The notes: generated by a model from the sequence alone, not told the origin. 64,000 bases of DNA from Flavobacterium sp. Leaf82 (GCF_001422725.1 NZ_LMMA01000009.1:20934-84933), one strand, 5' to 3'; positions 41,804 to 53,036 are shown, numbered from the stretch's first letter. Numbers and translations: made by a program.

Positions 41804-42436
41804 TTGGAATACGACGATACTTATAAAACAATTGCTTTTGAATCTGAGGAAATGCTTTTAAAAGAAAAAGGCAGCAAATTCTTTGGCTATGCTTTTCCTA
41901 TCGAAAATGAAGATGAAGTAAAACCTATTATCGAAAACTTAAAAAAACAACATCCGCATGCAGTACATTTTTGTTACGCTTACCAATTAGGAACAGCTCC
42001 AAAAATCTCCTATCGTGCAAATGATGATGGCGAGCCAAGTAATACGGCTGGAGCACCAATTTATGGTCAAATACAATCTTTTGGGCTTACCAACGTTCTT
42101 GTAATTGTCGTTCGGATTTTTGGAGGAATAAAATTAGGTGTCGGCGGGTTAATTGCTGCTTATAAAACTACAGCACAAATGACTCTTGAAGTTTGTGAGG
42201 TGATCGAAAAAACAATCGATGTTCATTTTTTAATCTCTTTTGACTATAAAAACATGAATAAAGTAATGCGTGTTATTAAAGAAAAAAAGCTGGAAATCAG
42301 TTCTCAGGAAATGGAAATCAATGAAGATTCCGGTTTGCCAATTGGCAAAATCAGAACAAAAACGCGTAAAAAAAATGCCGAATCTGTATTCGACATTTTT
42401 GATTTAATGTTCGAAATCGACATTAAAATTATATAA
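41804..42436 (+). CDS. yigZ: YigZ/IMPACT family protein
   Basis: This 210-residue protein has an N-terminal UPF0029/IMPACT domain with the signature RANDDGEPSNTAGAPIYGQIQ and FGGIKLGVGGLIAAYK, and a C-terminal DUF1949-like domain. Relatives bind ribosomes or nucleic acids, and YigZ is linked to translation regulation; a precise activity is unproven. The start is TTG at 41804 since no ATG precedes EEMLLKEKG, and homologues start a few residues before DTYKTI. Its 3' end is convergent with the thioesterase gene. Confidence 0.9.
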   Translation: MEYDDTYKTIAFESEEMLLKEKGSKFFGYAFPIENEDEVKPIIENLKKQHPHAVHFCYAYQLGTAPKISYRANDDGEPSNTAGAPIYGQIQSFGLTNVLVIVVRIFGGIKLGVGGLIAAYKTTAQMTLEVCEVIEKTIDVHFLISFDYKNMNKVMRVIKEKKLEISSQEMEINEDSGLPIGKIRTKTRKKNAESVFDIFDLMFEIDIKII

Positions 42437-42467
42437 TTTGGTACAAAAACCTATCTCATTTTAACAA

Positions 42468-42872
42468 TTAGACAAGCGTTTTAAACAATTCTAAAATATA
42501 ATCCGGAGGGGCAGTTGGGCGACCTGTTTTTAACGAAATAAATACTAAAATAAAAGTGGCAGTTGTTAATAACTCATTCGCTTCGTTATAAATCTCACAG
42601 TCAAATTCAATCTTGACAGACGACTGACTTTTGAAAGCAGTATGAATAGTAAGAAGCTCATCGTAGCGTGCCGATTTTTTGTAATTTATTTGCATGGAGA
42701 CAATCGGCAATCCAATTCCGCTTTCTTCCATACTTTTATACGAAATCCCTTTATTTCTAAGCCATTCCACTCGTCCTATCTCAAAATAAGGAACATAATT
42801 TCCGTGATAAACAACCCCCATTTGGTCTGTTTCTGAGTAACGAACACGCACTTGCGTTTGATGATTTTTCAT
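42468..42872 (-). CDS. Hotdog-fold acyl-CoA thioesterase (YbgC/FadM-like)
   Basis: This 134-residue hotdog-fold protein has the catalytic signature YSETDQMGVVYHGNYVPYFEIGRVEWLR of the 4-hydroxybenzoyl-CoA thioesterase/YbgC group; the Asp in this motif is the usual catalytic residue. It would hydrolyse acyl-CoA thioesters in the cytosol, perhaps for lipid or fatty-acid balance. It is divergent from dnaA, with a 187-nt gap. No partner gene is adjacent. Confidence 0.9.
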   Translation of the reverse strand: MKNHQTQVRVRYSETDQMGVVYHGNYVPYFEIGRVEWLRNKGISYKSMEESGIGLPIVSMQINYKKSARYDELLTIHTAFKSQSSVKIEFDCEIYNEANELLTTATFILVFISLKTGRPTAPPDYILELFKTLV

Positions 42873-43059
42873 TATTTATATATTAAAAAAAATTAGCTTC
42901 CAAAAGTTCACTTACAACATTTTTTTATAAAATTAGAGTCCAAAATATTTTTTTTTACAGAAATTTGTTCACATATTTGTTATCCCGAAATACGGAATAA
43001 AATTGCTCCTTTTTTATTAGGAGAATCTTTATCAATAATAAAAAAATTTATCTGAATCT

Positions 43060-44487
43060 ATGACTAAAACTGCTCAATCGGTATGGGAAAACTGTTTGTC
43101 CTTTATAAAAGACAATATTCAAGATCAAGCCTATAAAACTTGGTTTGAACCAATCAAATCAGTTGAGCTAACCGACAACGCGTTATATATTCAAGTACCA
43201 AGTAAATTCTTCTACGAATGGCTAGAGGAACATTACGTTAAATTATTAAAAGTTGCACTTACCAAAGAACTAGGAAAAAACGCAAAGTTACTCTATAAAA
43301 TTAAAATGGAGAACACTTATGGCAATAAACAACCGTTTACCGAACAGTTGCCAAGTGCCAACAGAGTGCCAATGAAACCGCAAGAGGTTGATGCTCCGTT
43401 TAAAAACTTAAATCCTGAGCTTAAAAATCCTTTTGTAATTCCCGGAATTAGAAATCTTAAAATTGAATCGCAATTAAATGCCAATTACAGTTTTGATAAT
43501 TTCTTAGAAGGAGATTCAAACCGTTTAGCCCGTTCTGCAGGTATGGCTGTTGCCAACAAACCCGGAGGAACATCCTTTAATCCTTTATTGATTTTTGGTG
43601 GAGTTGGTTTGGGAAAAACACACTTAGCTCACGCTATTGGAGTTGAAGTAAAAGATAAATATCCTGAAAAGACGGTTTTATATATTTCTGCCGAAATTTT
43701 CACACAACAATATATTGATTCGGTTAAAAAGAATAATCGTAATGATTTCATTCATTTTTACCAATTAATCGACGTTTTGATTATTGATGATGTTCAGTTT
43801 TTATCTGGAAAATCAGGAACTCAGGATGTATTTTTCCATATTTTTAACTACTTGCACCAAAACGGTAAACAAGTAATTTTAACTTCGGATAAAGCTCCTG
43901 TTGATATGCAGGATATCGAACAACGTTTATTATCTCGTTTTAAATGGGGATTATCTGCTGAGTTACATCAGCCGGATTACGAAACCAGAATTTCGATCTT
44001 AAAAAACATTTTATATCGTGATGGTGTCGAAATGCCGGAAGATATTATTGAATACGTTGCCCGTAACATTAAATCTAATGTTAGAGAACTTGAAGGCGCA
44101 ATTATTTCGCTAATCGCACAATCTTCTTTCAACAAAAAAGAGGTTACGATTGAATTAGCTAAAAGCGTTGTAGAGAAATTTGTTAAAAATGTAAAGAGAG
44201 AAATCTCTATCGATTATATTCAAAAAATCGTGTCTGATTATTTTCAGTTAGACATTGAAACACTTCAGTCTAAAACAAGAAAAAGGCACGTGGTTCAGGC
44301 GAGGCAATTGGCCATGTTTTTTGCGAAGAAATTTACAAAAGCTTCTTTAGCAAACATTGGTTCACAAATTGGAGATCGTGATCATGCTACCGTTTTACAT
44401 GCTTGTAAAACAGTTGATAATTTAGTTTCTACAGACAAACAATTCAAAAAATTTGTCGAAGACATCAACAAAAAATTAACGCTATAA
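43060..44487 (+). CDS. dnaA: Chromosomal replication initiator DnaA
   Basis: This 475-residue initiator opens the chromosome origin. Domain I (1-85) and a variable linker precede the AAA+ domain, with Walker A GGVGLGKT (180-187), Walker B VLIIDDVQFL, and the arginine-finger region. Domain IV contains the DnaA-box recognition helix (SQIGDRDHATVLHACK). The gene is followed 7 nt later by a LMW phosphatase gene, as in relatives. The 187-nt upstream spacer has only weak DnaA-box-like words, so the origin is probably not right here. Confidence 0.97.
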   Translation: MTKTAQSVWENCLSFIKDNIQDQAYKTWFEPIKSVELTDNALYIQVPSKFFYEWLEEHYVKLLKVALTKELGKNAKLLYKIKMENTYGNKQPFTEQLPSANRVPMKPQEVDAPFKNLNPELKNPFVIPGIRNLKIESQLNANYSFDNFLEGDSNRLARSAGMAVANKPGGTSFNPLLIFGGVGLGKTHLAHAIGVEVKDKYPEKTVLYISAEIFTQQYIDSVKKNNRNDFIHFYQLIDVLIIDDVQFLSGKSGTQDVFFHIFNYLHQNGKQVILTSDKAPVDMQDIEQRLLSRFKWGLSAELHQPDYETRISILKNILYRDGVEMPEDIIEYVARNIKSNVRELEGAIISLIAQSSFNKKEVTIELAKSVVEKFVKNVKREISIDYIQKIVSDYFQLDIETLQSKTRKRHVVQARQLAMFFAKKFTKASLANIGSQIGDRDHATVLHACKTVDNLVSTDKQFKKFVEDINKKLTL

Positions 44488-44494
44488 ACGCATC

Positions 44495-44959
44495 ATGCCA
44501 GTAAAAATCTTAATGGTTTGCTTGGGAAATATTTGTAGATCACCTTTAGCCGAAGGTATTTTAGCATCAAAATTACCTAATAACTTTATAGTTGATTCTG
44601 CAGGAACCGGATCTTGGCACGTAGGTCATTCGCCGGATAAAAGATCTATTGCTGTTGCCAAAAAAAACGGACTCTGTATAGATACTCAAAGAGGCAGACA
44701 ATTTAAACCTGCTGACTTCGACGAATTTGATTATATCTATGTAATGGATAGTTCGAATTACAGAGATGTAATTAATCTTGCAAAAACTCCCGAACATAAA
44801 AACAAAGTTCAACTTATACTGAATGAACTTTTTCCGGACGAAAATGTAGATGTTCCGGATCCTTACTTTGGTGTTGCTAATGGTTTTGATACTGTATATC
44901 AAATGCTGAATGAAGTAACGGATATAATTGCAAAAAAGCTTATCGAAAAACATTCATAG
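44495..44959 (+). CDS. Low-molecular-weight protein tyrosine phosphatase
   Basis: This 154-residue cytosolic phosphatase has the P-loop C9-LGNICR15-S at its N-terminus and the catalytic Asp in VPDPYFG near residue 125. RKSIAVAKKNG-type helices are conserved. In bacteria such enzymes dephosphorylate BY-kinases or low-molecular phosphotyrosine targets, often in surface polysaccharide control. It is 7 nt after dnaA and 40 nt before the methyltransferase, so the three may share a transcript. Confidence 0.93.
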   Translation: MPVKILMVCLGNICRSPLAEGILASKLPNNFIVDSAGTGSWHVGHSPDKRSIAVAKKNGLCIDTQRGRQFKPADFDEFDYIYVMDSSNYRDVINLAKTPEHKNKVQLILNELFPDENVDVPDPYFGVANGFDTVYQMLNEVTDIIAKKLIEKHS

Positions 44960-44999
44960 CTTTTTATTTTTTTTTTTAAAACAATATAAAAAACCGCAC

Positions 45000-45713
45000 A
45001 TGAAACTTCTAGGAAAACTATACTTAATTCCAACTACAATGGGCGAAAGCGATCCTATGGATGTTTTACCACAAACAGTAAAAAGAAGTATCGATTTTAT
45101 AGATCATTATATTGTTGAAAATGAAAAAACAGCCAGAAAATCTATAAAAGCGGTTTCACCAGAAAAGAAACAATCGGAACTTATACTTTTCACGCTTAAT
45201 AAACGTACCGAACCAAGCGAACATTTAGACTTTATTAAACCATTATTAGAAGGGAAAAATGTAGGTTTAATGAGCGAAGCAGGCTGTCCAGGCGTTGCTG
45301 ATCCCGGAGCTGTAATTGTGAAATTGGCACACGAAAAAGGAATTCAGGTTGTACCATTGGTTGGGCCTTCTTCTATTTTATTAGCCATGATGGCTTCTGG
45401 AATGAACGGCCAAAGTTTTACCTTCAACGGATATTTGCCCATTGATAAAGACGAGAAAAAATCAGCTTTAAAACATTTTGAGAAATTATCTCAGGATAAA
45501 AATCAATCTCAGATTTTTATAGAAACTCCTTATAGAAACAACAAACTTGTTGAAGATATTTTGCAAATCGTAAACCCTTCTACACATCTTTGTATCGCAA
45601 CTGATATTACCTTACCAACAGAATTCATTAAAACAATGCGTATTGCAGATTGGAAAAAATTGAAAGTTGATTTACATAATCGACCTACGATTTTTATTAT
45701 CCATAAAATGTAA
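45000..45713 (+). CDS. Tetrapyrrole-methylase-fold SAM methyltransferase (RsmI-like)
   Basis: This 237-residue protein has the two-domain fold of the RsmI/CbiE family: KLYLIPTTMGESDP at the N-terminus and MSEAGCPGVADPGAVIVKLAHEKGIQVVPLVGPSSILLAMMASGMNG around the SAM site. RsmI 2'-O-methylates C1402 of 16S rRNA. The shorter length and divergent termini suggest a related but separate activity, common in Bacteroidota. I choose ATG 45000, because the frame continuing upstream overlaps the preceding gene. It lies within the dnaA transcript region. Confidence 0.87.
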   Translation: MKLLGKLYLIPTTMGESDPMDVLPQTVKRSIDFIDHYIVENEKTARKSIKAVSPEKKQSELILFTLNKRTEPSEHLDFIKPLLEGKNVGLMSEAGCPGVADPGAVIVKLAHEKGIQVVPLVGPSSILLAMMASGMNGQSFTFNGYLPIDKDEKKSALKHFEKLSQDKNQSQIFIETPYRNNKLVEDILQIVNPSTHLCIATDITLPTEFIKTMRIADWKKLKVDLHNRPTIFIIHKM

Positions 45714-45766
45714 TCGTAAAAATTATCTTATATTGTACTCACAAGTTTTTCTAATTAAACTTTCTC

Positions 45767-46894
45767 ATGAGTAAACTTCCAAATATAACCACAAGTATTT
45801 TTACGGTAATGTCTAAAATGGCAACCGAATATAATGCGATTAATCTTTCGCAGGGATTTCCTAACTTTCCTGTAGACGAAAGGCTAACCGATATTATAGC
45901 TAGATTATCCAAAGAAAATGTTCACCAATATACTCCAATGGCAGGTTTTCCGCCCTTGATGAATCAGATTGCAAAATTAATTCAGAGTTCATACAACAGA
46001 ACAATTAATCCCGATTCAGAACTTTTAGTTACAGCCGGAGCAACTCAGGGAATTTTTACTTCGATTTTGGCTTTGGTAAAAACTGGAGACGAAGTTCTTA
46101 TTCTGGATCCAAGTTATGATTCATATGAATCTCCTGTTTTATTGTGCAACGCAAAACCAGTTCGCGTAGCATTAAATGACGATTACACTCCAAATTGGGA
46201 AACGATTGAAAAAGCGAGTTCTTCAAAAACGAAGATGATTATCATCAATAATCCGCACAATCCAACTGGAAAAATTTTAACTGAGGCTGATTTTCTTCAA
46301 CTTGAAAAATTACTTTCTAAATTTCCTGACATTATTGTTTTATCTGATGAAGTTTATGAATACATTACTTTTGAAGAAAAACATATTTCTGCACACACCA
46401 AAAGCTTTCTTTTAGATCGTTGTATAATGGTTTCTTCCTTTGGAAAATCATTTCATATTACAGGCTGGAAAATTGGTTATACGGTTGCGCCGGAATATTT
46501 GATGAAAGAAATTAAAAAAGTACATCAATTTCTGGTTTTCAGTGTCAACAGTATTTCTCAAGCCGCAATAAGTGAATATTTAGATGTTGTTGATGTCAAT
46601 CTTTTAGGAAAATTCTATCAGGAAAAACGAGATTATTTCCAGAAGCTACTTCAAAATAGCCGTTTTGAATTAAAACCCTGTGAAGGAACATATTTTCAAG
46701 TAGCATCCTATGCCAACATTTCAAACGATGATGATGTTAGCTTTTGCAAAAAATTAATTACAGATCATGGCGTTGCCGCAATCCCTATTTCTACCTTTTA
46801 TTCAGATAATAAAGACCAAAAATTAATACGTTTTTGTTTTGCCAAAGATGATTTTACTTTAGAATCAGCAGCAAAAAAATTGTGTAATATATAA
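45767..46894 (+). CDS. Methionine/aromatic aminotransferase (YbdL-like)
   Basis: This 375-residue PLP-dependent aminotransferase of fold type I has GFPNFPVDERL and TAGATQGIFTSILALV at the N-terminal side, then NNPHNPTGKILTEADFLQLEKL. The PLP lysine lies in SSFGKSFHITGWKIGY. The pattern fits YbdL-like enzymes that prefer methionine and aromatic amino acids. It would serve amino-acid salvage in the cytosol. It lies 53 nt after the methyltransferase gene and is followed by an SDR gene; co-transcription is possible. Confidence 0.92.
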   Translation: MSKLPNITTSIFTVMSKMATEYNAINLSQGFPNFPVDERLTDIIARLSKENVHQYTPMAGFPPLMNQIAKLIQSSYNRTINPDSELLVTAGATQGIFTSILALVKTGDEVLILDPSYDSYESPVLLCNAKPVRVALNDDYTPNWETIEKASSSKTKMIIINNPHNPTGKILTEADFLQLEKLLSKFPDIIVLSDEVYEYITFEEKHISAHTKSFLLDRCIMVSSFGKSFHITGWKIGYTVAPEYLMKEIKKVHQFLVFSVNSISQAAISEYLDVVDVNLLGKFYQEKRDYFQKLLQNSRFELKPCEGTYFQVASYANISNDDDVSFCKKLITDHGVAAIPISTFYSDNKDQKLIRFCFAKDDFTLESAAKKLCNI

Positions 46895-46972
46895 AGTTTA
46901 TCAAAATTTTATAACATTATTATGCGTGCATCCTATTTATTTAATTAATATTGTAATAAAAAGAAAAATAAT

Positions 46973-47854
46973 ATGAGCTATACAGATAAAATGTTGAGAG
47001 ATGACGCTTTAAAAGGTAAGGTCATTGTAGTTACAGGCGGAGGAAGCGGTTTAGGAAAAGCAATGACTAAATATTTCTTAGAATTAGGCGCTCAGGTAGC
47101 GATTACTTCAAGAGATTTAGATAAGCTAAAAAATACTGCAACTGAACTTGAAACTGAAACCGGTGGAAAATGTTTACCGCTTCAATGTGATGTTCGTCAT
47201 TATGAAGAAGTAGAAAACATGCTTCAGGAAGTTTTAAAAACTTTTGGCAAAGTAGATGTTCTTTTGAACAATGCAGCCGGAAATTTCATTTCTCCAACCG
47301 AACGTTTATCTGCAAATGCATTTGATACTGTTATAGATATCGTATTAAAAGGTTCTAAAAACTGTACTCTTGCTTTTGGAAAACACTGGATCGACACCAA
47401 ACAAACATCAGCTACTATATTAAATATCGTGACTACTTATGCCTGGACAGGATCGGCTTATGTAGTGCCAAGTGCTACTGCAAAAGCGGGAGTTCTTGCC
47501 ATGACAAGAAGTTTAGCTGTAGAATGGGCAAAATACGGGATTCGTTCTAATGCGATCGCTCCGGGACCATTCCCTACAAAAGGTGCCTGGGACAGATTAT
47601 TGCCGGGAGATCTTGCCGAAAAATTTGATATGGCGAAAAAAGTTCCGTTGAAACGTGTAGGCGATCATCAGGAATTAGCAAATTTAGCCGCTTATTTAGT
47701 ATCTGATTTTTCAGCTTATGTAAATGGAGATGTTATCACGATTGATGGTGGCGAATGGCTGAAAGGCGCAGGACAATTTAATTTACTTGAAGCAATTCCG
47801 GAAGAACTTTGGGATCAGCTTGAAATGATGATAAAAGCAAAAAAGAATAAATAA
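46973..47854 (+). CDS. SDR oxidoreductase, 2,4-dienoyl-CoA reductase-like
   Basis: This 293-residue SDR has the cofactor motif TGGGSGLGKAM, NNAAGNF and RSNAIAPGPFPTKGAW. The last two are hallmarks of 2,4-dienoyl-CoA reductases that aid beta-oxidation of unsaturated acyl-CoAs. The expected Ser and Lys lie in NIVTTYAWTGSAYVVPSATAKAG; the usual active-site Tyr is atypical, as in dienoyl-CoA reductases. A hairpin terminator follows after ~55 nt. Confidence 0.9.
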   Translation: MSYTDKMLRDDALKGKVIVVTGGGSGLGKAMTKYFLELGAQVAITSRDLDKLKNTATELETETGGKCLPLQCDVRHYEEVENMLQEVLKTFGKVDVLLNNAAGNFISPTERLSANAFDTVIDIVLKGSKNCTLAFGKHWIDTKQTSATILNIVTTYAWTGSAYVVPSATAKAGVLAMTRSLAVEWAKYGIRSNAIAPGPFPTKGAWDRLLPGDLAEKFDMAKKVPLKRVGDHQELANLAAYLVSDFSAYVNGDVITIDGGEWLKGAGQFNLLEAIPEELWDQLEMMIKAKKNK

Positions 47855-47908
47855 TTTTACGTGCTTACTAAATTCAGAATATTTTATTAAAACTATACTG
47901 ATTGCACT

Positions 47909-47944
47909 AAATCCCGAGAGTTATACTTTCGGGATTTTTTTTAT
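47909..47944 (+). terminator. Terminator after the SDR gene
   Basis: Arms aaatcccga/tcgggattt followed by a T-run (11 T or more), 55 nt after the SDR stop. Confidence 0.8.
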
Positions 47945-47951
47945 ATTTTTC

Positions 47952-48035
47952 ACCATATAAGTGATATAAGTTCAATGAAGTAATAAATTGTTTAAATATA
48001 TGTTTGCTTAAATTTACTTATATCACTTATATGGT
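47952..48035. repeat. accatataagtgatataag inverted repeat
   Basis: Perfect 19-bp arms 47952-47970 and 48017-48035 (accatataagtgatataag), 46-nt loop. They differ by one base from the outer arms at 5494-5512/5708-5726. Confidence 0.9.
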
Positions 48036-48074
48036 TTAATTCGTTAATATATTTACACAATTCACTTAAATTAT

Positions 48075-48082
48075 TATTTTTG
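48075..48082 (+). promoter_or_regulatory. -7 box (TATTTTTG) for udk
   Basis: Perfect TAnnTTTG, 26 nt upstream of the udk ATG at 48109. Confidence 0.55.
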
Positions 48083-48108
48083 CCAAACAAATATCAAACA
48101 AAAAACAT

Positions 48109-48717
48109 ATGCTCATTATTGGAATTGCAGGAGGAACAGGAAGTGGAAAAACAACAGTAGTACACCAAATCATGAATGAATTACCGGACACTGAAGTTGG
48201 CGTAATTTCTCAGGATTCATACTATAAAGAAACCCATAATTTGTCGTTCGACGAAAGAGCATTAATCAATTTTGATCATCCCCGTGCGATCGATTTTGAG
48301 TTATTGGTAAAGCATCTAAAAGCTTTAAAAGAAGGAGAAACCATCGATCAGCCCGTGTATTCATTCATACAACACAACAGAACTGATGACACAGTATCAA
48401 CACATCCTAGAAAAGTTATGATTGTTGAAGGTATTTTAATCCTGACAAATCCTGAACTTCGTGATCTGTTTGATGTTAAAGTTTACGTTCATGCTGATTC
48501 TGACGAAAGATTAATTCGTCGTTTAAAACGTGATATTTCTGAACGCGGACGTGATATCGACGAGGTTTTAACCCGTTACCAAAACACATTAAAACCTATG
48601 CATGAGCAATTTATCGAGCCATCAAAAGCTTTTGCAGATATTATTATTCCTAATGATAAATACAATACTGTAGCTATTGATGTAGTTCGTGCAGTAATTA
48701 ATCAACGAATTTCATAA
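48109..48717 (+). CDS. udk: Uridine kinase
   Basis: This 202-residue enzyme phosphorylates uridine and cytidine (pyrimidine salvage). The P-loop GGTGSGKTT is at 8-16, followed by the family motif ISQDSYYKE and NFDHPRAIDFELL, and the end DERLIRRLKRDISERGRDIDEVL. It starts a plus-strand series with the DivIC-like and mutase genes, although a 150-nt repeat-containing spacer follows it. Confidence 0.95.
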   Translation: MLIIGIAGGTGSGKTTVVHQIMNELPDTEVGVISQDSYYKETHNLSFDERALINFDHPRAIDFELLVKHLKALKEGETIDQPVYSFIQHNRTDDTVSTHPRKVMIVEGILILTNPELRDLFDVKVYVHADSDERLIRRLKRDISERGRDIDEVLTRYQNTLKPMHEQFIEPSKAFADIIIPNDKYNTVAIDVVRAVINQRIS

Positions 48718-48745
48718 TTTTTATCGTAAATTTATTCCATAAAAA

Positions 48746-48825
48746 TTAGGAGCTATATCCCGCTTTCGCCTTTATCTTTTTATGGTAGAAAAAACCATAA
48801 AAAGGATATCGCTCTATCGGGGCTA
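48746..48825. repeat. aggagctat...cggggct dispersed element
   Basis: The spacer holds aggagctatatcccgctttc, a hairpin with arms atctttttatggt/accataaaaaggat (48774-48807), then gctctatcggggctag. I recall this layout from flavobacterial intergenic spacers; here it lies between udk and the DivIC-like gene. No ORF. Confidence 0.6.
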
Positions 48826-48868
48826 GAACACCAACCGAATTTACAAGAAGTAATCAGTTAAAGAGAAA

Positions 48869-49204
48869 ATGAAAATAAAAAATCCATATAAAGGCAAGCG
48901 CTGGTTCAAATTACTGAGCAATAAATACGTTTGGGTTTTACTCTTTTTCGTAGTATGGATGTTATTTTTAGACAATTACTCTTATTTTGATCATCGTTTT
49001 CTTGACGGACAGATTAACGAATTACAAGACAATAAAAAATATTATCAGGAAGAAATAAAAAAAGATCAGGAACAGATCAAACAACTTAAAAATCCTGAAC
49101 AAATAGAAAAATATGCCCGCGAAAAGTATTTCATGAAAAAAGACAGCGAAGATATTTATATCATTCAATTTGAAGGAGATACTATTCAAGACACAAAAGA
49201 ATAA
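48869..49204 (+). CDS. Septum formation initiator-like (DivIC/FtsB) protein
   Basis: This 111-residue bitopic membrane protein has a short cytosolic N-terminus, one membrane helix (about 16-34, KYVWVLLFFVVWMLFLDNYS) and a periplasmic coiled coil (QINELQDNKKYYQEEIKKDQEQIKQLKN), ending in a short domain with EKYAREKYFMKKDSEDIYIIQ, the DivIC/FtsB signature. It belongs to the divisome FtsBLQ-type subcomplex. It lies 24 nt before the mutase small subunit gene. Confidence 0.9.
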   Translation: MKIKNPYKGKRWFKLLSNKYVWVLLFFVVWMLFLDNYSYFDHRFLDGQINELQDNKKYYQEEIKKDQEQIKQLKNPEQIEKYAREKYFMKKDSEDIYIIQFEGDTIQDTKE

Positions 49205-49227
49205 TCAGAAAAAAGTAAACAAACCCA

Positions 49228-50592
49228 ATGGCTACTACCCTATTCGACGATTTTAATCCGATTTCATCCAAACAATGGAAACAAAAAATTCAGTTTGAAT
49301 TAGACGGAGCTGATTATAACGAGACCGTAATCTGGAATTCTCCAGAAGATATTCAGGTAAAACCTTTTTATCATAGTGACGAATTTTCTAAAGCTGCTTT
49401 GGTTAAAACTGAAGCATCAAATTTTAAAATTTGTCAAAACATCTTTGTATACGATATCGAAAAATCGATTCAAAGAGCCTTGAATACTATCGAAAGAGGT
49501 GCAGAAAGTTTGCGTTTTACCATCGAAAACGAAAAAATAGACATTCAAAAATTATTAGAAACTCTTCCTTTAGAAAACAGAACCGTTTACTTTAATTTGA
49601 ATTTTATTTCAATCGATTTCGTAAAAATATTAGATACTATTTCGATTCAGAAAAAAGCTGTTTTTTATTGCAATATCGATCCTATTGGTCACTTTGCAAG
49701 AGAAGGAAACTGGTTTACAACATCTGATAAAAATAATTTCGAAACGATTGAAAAAATAGCAAAAGCAACCACCAATCTTTCCTTAATAAGTATCGATTTA
49801 GGTTTGTATCAAAATGCAGGCGCTAATCTTACCCAACAAATTGCGTATAGTTTAGCACACGCAAACGAATATTTAAATCGTCTACCAAGTATTACACAAC
49901 CTTTTGTATTTCAAATATCAGTAGGAACAAATTATTTTTTTGAAATTGCAAAGCTTCGCGCTTTGCGAATGCTTTTCAAATTAATTGCTTCAGAATACAA
50001 TCCTGATCTAGAATGTCATTTTTTAGTTACGCCAACCAAACGCAATAAAACAATTTACGATTACAACGTAAATATGCTTCGCACAACAACCGAATGTATG
50101 TCGGCCATTTTGGGCGGTGCAGATGCTGTGGCCAATTTACCGTATGATTCTTTGTATCATAAAGACAACGAATTTGGCGATCGAATTGCCCGCAATCAAT
50201 TATTAGTTCTAAAACACGAAAGCTATTTTGATAAAGTAAACAATCCAGCTGATGGAAGTTATTACATAGAAAGTTTAACCATGCAATTGGCAGAAAAAAG
50301 TCTGGCTTTATTCAAAGATATTGAAGCAAGCGGAGGTTTTCTTAAACTTTTGAATGAAGGAACTATCAAAAAGAAAATCCAGGAAAGTGCCGCAAAAGAA
50401 CAGGAATTATTCGATTCTAAAAAAGAAGTTTTATTAGGAACAAATAAATATCCTAACAAAGACGACAAAATGAAACACGATCTCGAACTATTTCCTTTTG
50501 TAAAAATAAAACCAAGAAAAACATTAATTACGCCTATAATCGAAAAAAGATTAGCCGAGAAACTGGAACAAGAACGTTTAGAACTTGAATAA
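49228..50592 (+). CDS. mutA: Methylmalonyl-CoA mutase small subunit (MutA-like)
   Basis: This 454-residue TIM-barrel protein is homologous to the catalytic part of methylmalonyl-CoA mutase (motifs LFDDFNPISSKQWK, ILGGADAVANLPYD, DKVNNPADGSYYIESLT) but lacks the C-terminal cobalamin-binding domain. It is the non-catalytic partner of the large subunit in the heterodimeric enzyme that interconverts methylmalonyl-CoA and succinyl-CoA. The large subunit gene starts 262 nt later, separated by a 66-codon gene. The chaperone MeaB is encoded at 4392. Confidence 0.93.
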   Translation: MATTLFDDFNPISSKQWKQKIQFELDGADYNETVIWNSPEDIQVKPFYHSDEFSKAALVKTEASNFKICQNIFVYDIEKSIQRALNTIERGAESLRFTIENEKIDIQKLLETLPLENRTVYFNLNFISIDFVKILDTISIQKKAVFYCNIDPIGHFAREGNWFTTSDKNNFETIEKIAKATTNLSLISIDLGLYQNAGANLTQQIAYSLAHANEYLNRLPSITQPFVFQISVGTNYFFEIAKLRALRMLFKLIASEYNPDLECHFLVTPTKRNKTIYDYNVNMLRTTTECMSAILGGADAVANLPYDSLYHKDNEFGDRIARNQLLVLKHESYFDKVNNPADGSYYIESLTMQLAEKSLALFKDIEASGGFLKLLNEGTIKKKIQESAAKEQELFDSKKEVLLGTNKYPNKDDKMKHDLELFPFVKIKPRKTLITPIIEKRLAEKLEQERLELE

Positions 50593-50636
50593 TATTGATT
50601 TCACATTATCAAATTTGAATTTAAACCAAAATAATA

Positions 50637-50837
50637 ATGGAAGCGATTAAAAAAATATTATCCGTTGAAAATGATTCTATAGCTCATTTACCTGTTAAAA
50701 ATGGTGAAATTGAAATTCCAAAATGGCAAATTGATGAAGTTAGAAAAAGAACAGAAAAATTTTTAAAAGATCCAAATAAGGCTGATGATATTGAGGATTT
50801 TTTAAACGAGATTGAAAATGATTTAAATATATTCTAA
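50637..50837 (+). CDS. Small antitoxin-like protein inserted between mutase subunits (66 aa)
   Basis: The 66-residue product has a pattern resembling the putative addiction module component family (CHP02574): a short N-terminal region, then [20 protein letters not shown] and [14 protein letters not shown], an acidic helix. Such proteins are usually paired with RelE/ParE-type toxins. No toxin gene follows: the next codons belong to the mutase large subunit 17 nt later. It may be a solitary antitoxin or a small mutase accessory protein. Its position in the middle of the mutAB pair is odd. The call is tentative. Confidence 0.6.
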   Translation: MEAIKKILSVENDSIAHLPVKNGEIEIPKWQIDEVRKRTEKFLKDPNKADDIEDFLNEIENDLNIF

Positions 50838-50854
50838 ACACCATTTTTTTACAA

Positions 50855-52993
<2,139 letters not shown>

Positions 52994-53027
52994 AAAAAAA
53001 ATCCCGAAATAATTCGGGATTTTTTTT
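52994..53027 (+). terminator. Terminator between convergent genes
   Basis: aaaatcccgaa/ttcgggatttt, flanked by A- and T-runs, just after the scpA stop and before the stop of the lysozyme-like gene; probably acts both ways. Confidence 0.85.
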
Positions 53028-53036
53028 ATGCTAATT

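Noticed and set aside
42873..43059. Replication origin upstream of dnaA
   Set aside because: Only weak DnaA-box-like words (for example ttgttcaca) occur and no cluster of TTATCCACA boxes is seen. The spacer is short, so I do not call an origin.
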